DNA of 64,000 nucleotides from Endomychus coccineus (lineage: Eukaryota > Arthropoda > Insecta > Coleoptera > Endomychidae). Shown here piece after piece: positions 59,120 to 64,000 of this stretch. Location of the stretch: NCBI GenBank assembly GCA_958510875.1, contig OY294067.1, positions 100,856,010 to 100,920,009 on the forward strand, in the 5' to 3' direction. A program made the translations under genes and the position numbers. The notes beneath the pieces were generated by a model. It was not told where the DNA came from. It saw only the letters and a list, made by a program, of their open reading frames with translations, and did no database searches. Within the stretch, counting starts at the first letter, position 1; each line of letters opens with the position of its first letter.

Positions 59120-60600
59120 CAGTTTAGCATGAAATAAAACATATTATTTCATACTGTCCAGAAAATTCAAAATCATTAATTTTTCCATTGCTTTGGTGGT
59201 ATTAGATCAAATTTCTCCGTTATTTACGTCGGCTGAACAGTATACAGTGTAACTTTTCTTTACAGAAAGAAAGTATAGCTGTCACTATTAGCAAATCATT
59301 TTGACAATATAGAAAATTCCTTATTTTAATAAAACATTGTGAATTTAAACATTTCACGACACATGACCATGATATACTATTGAAGAACTCATTTAAATTC
59401 CAGACTTGGCTCGTTCCTCACCTCGTCCCTTACCTCGTCCGCAAACATCCAACCTAAAAAGTCATTTTCGCTCTTGTAACGAAAATTACTATTTCGAATT
59501 ATGAGTATCTAAGGTTTAGCTGTACATCAGTTTTTTCTTCTCAGCGTTTTCTTTTTCAATTTTATGTTTAACCTTCTGAGATTCTTACCTATCTGTTCAT
59601 AAGCTTTGGGAACATTGGTTAAAGAAATATTGTCACCAAATGTTCGTTACAAGTTTACTCCTAGAGAAGTTAGTTGAATTTTCAACTTCAATTATCTATA
59701 CCAGACGGAATAAGCTTGTTGTTATAATTTTCAAAATATGCTTGTTGTACTGAAATTCAATATTAAGTTTTATTTCGTTTCCACTAGTTTGAGCAGTGAT
59801 GAACAAAACTTTACAAACTCAAAAAAATGATACTTGAAATTGGGAAAGTAGGTACGGCCCATGGTTTGTTGCCATAATTACTCAAGATTCTAGAGAAAAT
59901 CTACTATATTTTGATGAAACATGTACTCTCAATTCCTCGATTTACCAAAGATAGTGTCTAATGTAAATAATGTTCTATGAAAAACTGTGAAACTTTCCAA
60001 CTTTTGTAATTTAGACATTAATGTGTCACAGATACTTTTTCCATTTTGCGACATGAGCATTTTTCATTGAAATTAATGTCATAAATACGTTTAGTGCATA
60101 ATAGAATTATTCCAAGAAATCCCGCGCTTTAACTGAATATCACATAGTTTTCTAAGGTATTCTAATGGTATTTGTGAGACCGAAATAAACATAAAAACAG
60201 AAATATACTGGATATTAGTATAAATGCGACCTATTTCCATATCATTCATACCTGGGTCAATAATCATTTTTATATTATAATTAACTCTATGCATTTATAT
60301 ATAGGAATATTTGTCCTGCCATTCCATTATTCCCGGTATTCATGATATATATTAATCTCAAGCCTCTTCTATTGAATTACGCAATTGAAAATCCGTTAAA
60401 TACAATATTCATTATTGATAGCATTTTGACCTCAATTATTTATGTTCATCATCTCGAAGAATTGTCATGTTCCAGAACTATAATAAATCATGGTGATCTG
60501 GATTCGATTGTCTCATTATATTATGCATATCTCATGAGTATATTGATTTACTACTAATTATTTATTAATTGAATAATCCCTGCTGTTATAACTGATAAAA
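59120..60600. other. No supported gene
   Basis: Frames at 60091-60294 (minus) and 60342-60557 (plus) show no motif. If the promoter at 60.7 kb is real, this would be the start of its first intron. Confidence 0.35.
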
Positions 60601-60614
60601 TAACAAGTACTTAC

Positions 60615-60691
60615 AAATAAAAAATGCACACTCACTATCAGATCTATGTATACACCTGTTGAACTGTTTGAATGCGTTTAGTGGAGACTGT
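60615..60691 (-). other. Candidate untranslated first exon with GTAAGT donor
   Basis: From the proposed start near 60691 the minus strand runs about 77 bases without an ATG-initiated frame of note and meets TTT|GTAAGT at 60614-60609, a consensus splice donor. The exon sits just downstream of a TATA box. It would splice to an acceptor to the left; the acceptor at 4903 before the NPF-like exon is one candidate, but others cannot be excluded. Confidence 0.3.
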
Positions 60692-60720
60692 TTGACTTCG
60701 CCGCCGTGAGCTTTTATAAG
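60687..60720 (-). promoter_or_regulatory. Candidate TATA core promoter
   Basis: Minus strand has TATAAAAG (60718-60711) followed about 25-27 bases later by AGTCAAACAGTC, an acceptable insect initiator context. Local GC is far above the surroundings (GGCGGCG, GGCGCCGGCG upstream). Supported by position relative to the splice donor, but not by any transcript. Confidence 0.35.
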
Positions 60721-60799
60721 CTTTTGTAGTTGAGAACTTACAACGCCGGCGCCCGATCTGGAGGCGGCATCTCTTGAATGGTCGGAGGCAGGTGCTATC

Positions 60800-62090
60800 C
60801 TATATTAATTGTAATAATCTTCACGTTGTTTAAAGGCTCCCAGTAAACAAGGATTCCTGATTTCCTAGTAATGTATTCAACTGAAAAGTTGATCGTGTTT
60901 GATCGTTACATAAATAATACCGTATAATACAGATAAAACGATTAGAAATATTAGGTAATGATGAGAAGAAATGTTTATTAAGTCTTCAATATTTATAGCT
61001 CTTTCTGCGTATTACCATAAATAAGTTGTTTTATTACTGCTACTCAATGCTATTAAGGTGATGATGTCATGTTCCTGTACAAAACTTCACCTTGTTATAT
61101 TAAATAGGTAGAGTGAAGGTAAAATGAAATTGGGGAAATACGGGGGAGAATTATTACTGATCATAGGATCATAATCACATAAGACCGTCTTTTGTTACAC
61201 ATGATTTAACGCTAATCTATAAAAAGTGTGATAACAGAAGCCATAGAATGTCAAATGAAATAATACACACATATTTCTATACCTGTAATGATTCATGTAT
61301 ACCGTAGGACCATGGAGGCTTGCTTTATTAAGTATATCAAATCATAATGCTGATGATTTTAGCAACCCAAATAATATAGCCGTTAGTCAAATGGAAATAC
61401 AATCAATCAAGTTGTTAAATATCAATAAAAACTTTTTCAACTGTTTGATTTCAATTTTGAATATTGACAGTTCCTATAAAAGATGTTTTCGAGAATTAAC
61501 AATTGCTATCAAATGACAACATAGTAATATTTAACAAAGTTATTTGTAGTTTCATTTCTTAAATATCACAAATTAACGGATAAATCAATTCGCTATCTTG
61601 AGGGATGAAACATATAAGAATATAAGCAACAACTGCGATTGGAATGGAGAATGTATTTCATTCACTATTGAATTATTGCTAGTTTGATACTGAATAGATG
61701 CCACAGATTCACAGTCCCACAAGAGCTTCACTGATCAATTTCATGAGATATTCAATGTGGTATAGGGGAATATCCACTTGCGATCATCGCTCTAATTTCA
61801 CTTGTACCAACACTATAGATAGCATATCATCATATCAATATTAATTTTATTGGATCAATGTAGATAATGAACGAGTAGGATGCTAGTTGTTCAGCGTCGT
61901 CGCCCGCCGCATCACAGTTCATCATGGACTAATCTCTGATAATTATTGTTGATATACTCATAGTCACAAATCATAAATAGTTGATTCTGGGGATAATTAA
62001 CCACAGGACACCAATTCACCTATGCATAACAGACAAGTGAAATAGCTCTCTGTCTCATGTTAGTTGCATAAGGCAACATTAGGGAATATG
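60800..62090. other. No supported gene
   Basis: AT-rich. A GC-rich patch at 61895-61915 (CAGCGTCGTCGCCCGCCGC) is unexplained. The 73-codon frame at 61295-61516 has no motif. Confidence 0.35.
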
Positions 62091-62099
62091 TTTACATAC

Positions 62100-62930
62100 G
62101 TCTGTTATTTCACGTCACAGTAACACACGTACGTTTCGGTCTCACGACCATCATGAGAAAATGTATCAATGTCTATAGCGCGATTTCTAAAAACTAATTG
62201 CATCATCACAAAGCGTTCTTTTGGGAACAATTTCAACTAAAAATGCCCACGTTACCGAAAAGAACAAACAGAAGAACGCTCATGTATCCCATTCCGAACC
62301 AGATGTTGAAGATTTATGAGGTAATGGGGTAAGGTTGTCAGACCTTATTAGAAATATTGCTATTGGAGCATTCCACCTAAAATATACTTTTAACACTATA
62401 AAGACGCATGTAGGTATTTACAAGAGTTTTAACTAATTAAATTGGTATAAATCTGACTTAATGATTGACGGTCTGCTCTATGATATACAGACTTGTAGTC
62501 ACGTTTTATGTGAATCATCTCCAGGATATATCTTTCATAATAGTTGGTTTCTTTAGTTAAAATATTAGCATTTTTGTAGTCAAATTCATGGTTATAATCA
62601 AAACAAGGTTTGGCAAGGACGGTGGAAGTTTTTGTTTTCAGTACCTGCTATACTTATGGCCATACATTCTTTTTTGTAAATATTGTTCAGAGGTTCCTGT
62701 ATAATTCCCATCGCAATCTAAACAATTTTAATTGTTATTGTGTAGGTTTGTTTATCTTTAGGTATTAAAGGTTTTCGATTTGAAAAATATTTATTTAGTT
62801 AGTAGGCTTATGCGCAACATTTATATCATACTATTTTTTAATATCCTCTGTGGTCTCCAGAATGTATGGTAGTGTTATAAAATCATCTGTATTACCGTTT
62901 ATGTTATTTATATATGTCGTCTCATGATAG
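62100..62930 (-). pseudogene. Penelope-like element, 3' end, second copy
   Basis: Aligns in the same orientation with 6480-7465 over the GIY-YIG region (minus-strand pieces NYYER, ALAKPCFDYNHEFDYK, CLDCDGNYTG) and the upstream FITLPYILETTED block. It carries more frameshifts than the 6.9-kb copy. Both copies start and end at similar points, as expected for 5'-truncated reverse-transcribed insertions. Confidence 0.7.
62121..62162 (-). ncRNA. Degenerate hammerhead ribozyme in second Penelope copy
   Basis: Same layout as 6491-6532, and stem II (GGTC-GTGA-GACC), GAA and ACGTACGT are intact. But the core reads CTCATGA, replacing invariant G5 with C, the cleavage-site base is G, and stem I no longer pairs. 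Predicted inactive. Confidence 0.65.
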
Positions 62931-62934
62931 AATT

Positions 62935-63410
62935 TGTTTATTCTTCCTTTAAATTCGATTTCAAAAATAAATTATACCATATATCCATGGGCTACCAAAA
63001 CTACGTAAAAGTGATATACCCTTAAGACCCATTGTAACATTGGAGCGCCTATCTACAATTTATCAAAATTTTCATCAGAATCTATTAGCAATATAATAGG
63101 CAAAAATGAATTTTATGTGAAGGCCTCATGGCATTCTGATGAGTTTATAAAAAATCAATCCGTACCCGTAGATCATCTATCAATTTAGTCTAGGAAATAT
63201 AGACAAAAATCGCCAAAATCTCTAAAAGAATTCTAGTAAACGGAATTTAATGAATGAGGCGTCAATCGACGTAGACTTATGTCTAAACAAAAGTCTACTA
63301 GTAAGCGTTTGAGGGTGTGGCCTACTTGCATTGCTGCACTCAAAAATGCATGTAAAAGATGCATTTTCCAAAAGGTATTTTTTCAATTTGTGAAAACTAT
63401 AACAATAATT
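62935..63410. other. No gene seen
   Basis: AT-rich sequence leading into the satellite array. A diverged partial unit may begin near 63340 (CTCAAAAATGCATG). Confidence 0.4.
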
Positions 63411-63414
63411 GTGA

Positions 63415-63945
63415 AATCAGCCCAATTCACGAATTCGATGTCCAAAAAATGCTACGGTGCACCTGGTGCGCGTGACACCCTAGTCGTCTACCTCACCTTC
63501 GAAGATCTTAAAAATGCACGAATTGCTCTTAATTTCGTTACTCGGGAGGTTTTTGGGGTCGCCTAACACGAATTCGATGTCAAAAAAATGCTACTGTGCA
63601 CCTAGTGCGCGTGACACCCGGGTCGCCTAACTCATCTTCGAGGATTAATCTTTAAAATGCACGAATTACTTCCAATTTCGTTACTCGGTGATTTCTGTAG
63701 TCGCCGAATAAGAATTCGATGTCAACAAAATGCTACGGTGCACCTGGTGCGCGTTACACCAGGGACGCCCTCCTCATCTTCGAGAATTTCTCTCAAAAAT
63801 GCACGAATTGCTTTTAATTTCGTTACTCGGAGGTTTTTCGGGTCGCTGAAAACAAATTCGATATTCGAAAAATGCTACCGTGCACCAGGTGCCCGGGACA
63901 CCCGAATCGTCTACCTCTCCTTCGAGGATCAATTTTAAGAATTCG
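63415..63945 (+). repeat. Satellite-like tandem array, about 141-bp unit, 3.8 copies
   Basis: The anchor (G/A)AATTCGAT recurs at 63431, 63570, 63712 and 63854 (spacings 139, 142, 142). Units share ATGCTACGGTGCACCTGG, AAATGCACGAATTGCT and TTTCGTTACTCGGAGGTTTT. Identity between units is about 80%. The array appears to fade out at about 63945. Overlapping frames inside are a by-product of the repeat. Confidence 0.9.
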
Positions 63946-64000
63946 CGCGACAATTTTGAATATGAAGATTATAAAAAACATTGCAGTGTAGTCCCAGTTA

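Noticed and set aside
63279..63938. Two overlapping frames of 93-95 codons with similar sequence
   Set aside because: They lie in the 141-bp satellite; the similarity comes from the tandem repeat and shifts frame with unit length.

Overview
The window looks like nuclear DNA from an insect, possibly a beetle (that order is a guess). It is AT-rich and has almost no long open reading frames. It carries split genes with GT..AG signals, a tRNA-derived SINE with a poly-A tail, long (TA)n, (AAT)n and (CA)n microsatellites, and many decayed transposable elements of insect type: IS630/Tc1-mariner-like transposons, non-LTR reverse transcriptases, Penelope-like elements with GIY-YIG domains, and a Crypton-like tyrosine recombinase. 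Nothing here is bacterial or organellar.

Only one host gene is recognisable: a coding exon at 4715-4872 on the minus strand. It encodes a signal peptide followed by a neuropeptide F-like peptide and ends inside the second Arg codon of the ARPR(F) terminus, where the NPY/NPF family has a conserved intron. The final exon is not visible and should lie to the left of the window. A TATA-containing, GC-richer minus-strand segment near 60.7 kb followed by a GTAAGT donor could be a distant promoter and untranslated first exon of this or another gene. An open frame at 56784-57186 looks coding but is unidentified and abuts a recent 370-bp tandem duplication.

Layout. 0-4.6 kb: four copies of a (TA)n-associated repeat, one split by a SINE. 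4.7-4.9 kb: NPF-like exon. 5.6-8.1 kb: reverse transcriptase relic, then a Penelope-like 3' end carrying a complete hammerhead ribozyme core. 10.6-11.7 kb: a two-copy direct repeat and a TA-flanked fold-back element. 12.6-17.8 kb: transposase, reverse transcriptase and GIY-YIG relics, and a 38-bp perfect palindrome. 17.9-20.2 kb: 2.2-kb fold-back element. 20.3-26 kb: more relics and tandem repeats. 29.6-30.4 kb: RNase H relic. 32.7-34.3 kb: a hairpin element with two hammerhead-like folds and a 1.4-kb fold-back element. 38.1-44.1 kb: transposon fragment, then a long inverted repeat enclosing a near-complete transposon with 493-bp terminal inverted repeats. 44.5-50.8 kb: GIY-YIG relic, transposase relic, Crypton-like recombinase, reverse transcriptase relic. 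53-59 kb: hairpins with a tRNA-like loop, tandem repeats, the unknown frame. 62.1-62.9 kb: second Penelope-like copy with a mutated ribozyme core. 63.4-63.95 kb: 141-bp satellite.

The strongest theme is a set of short repeats on both strands built like hammerhead ribozymes. One has every core residue, and the others are variants with specific core changes. They sit at Penelope-like 3' ends and in short TA-associated fold-back elements, which suggests a shared self-cleaving-RNA ancestry. All functional statements are from reading the sequence alone; no database search or folding program was run.
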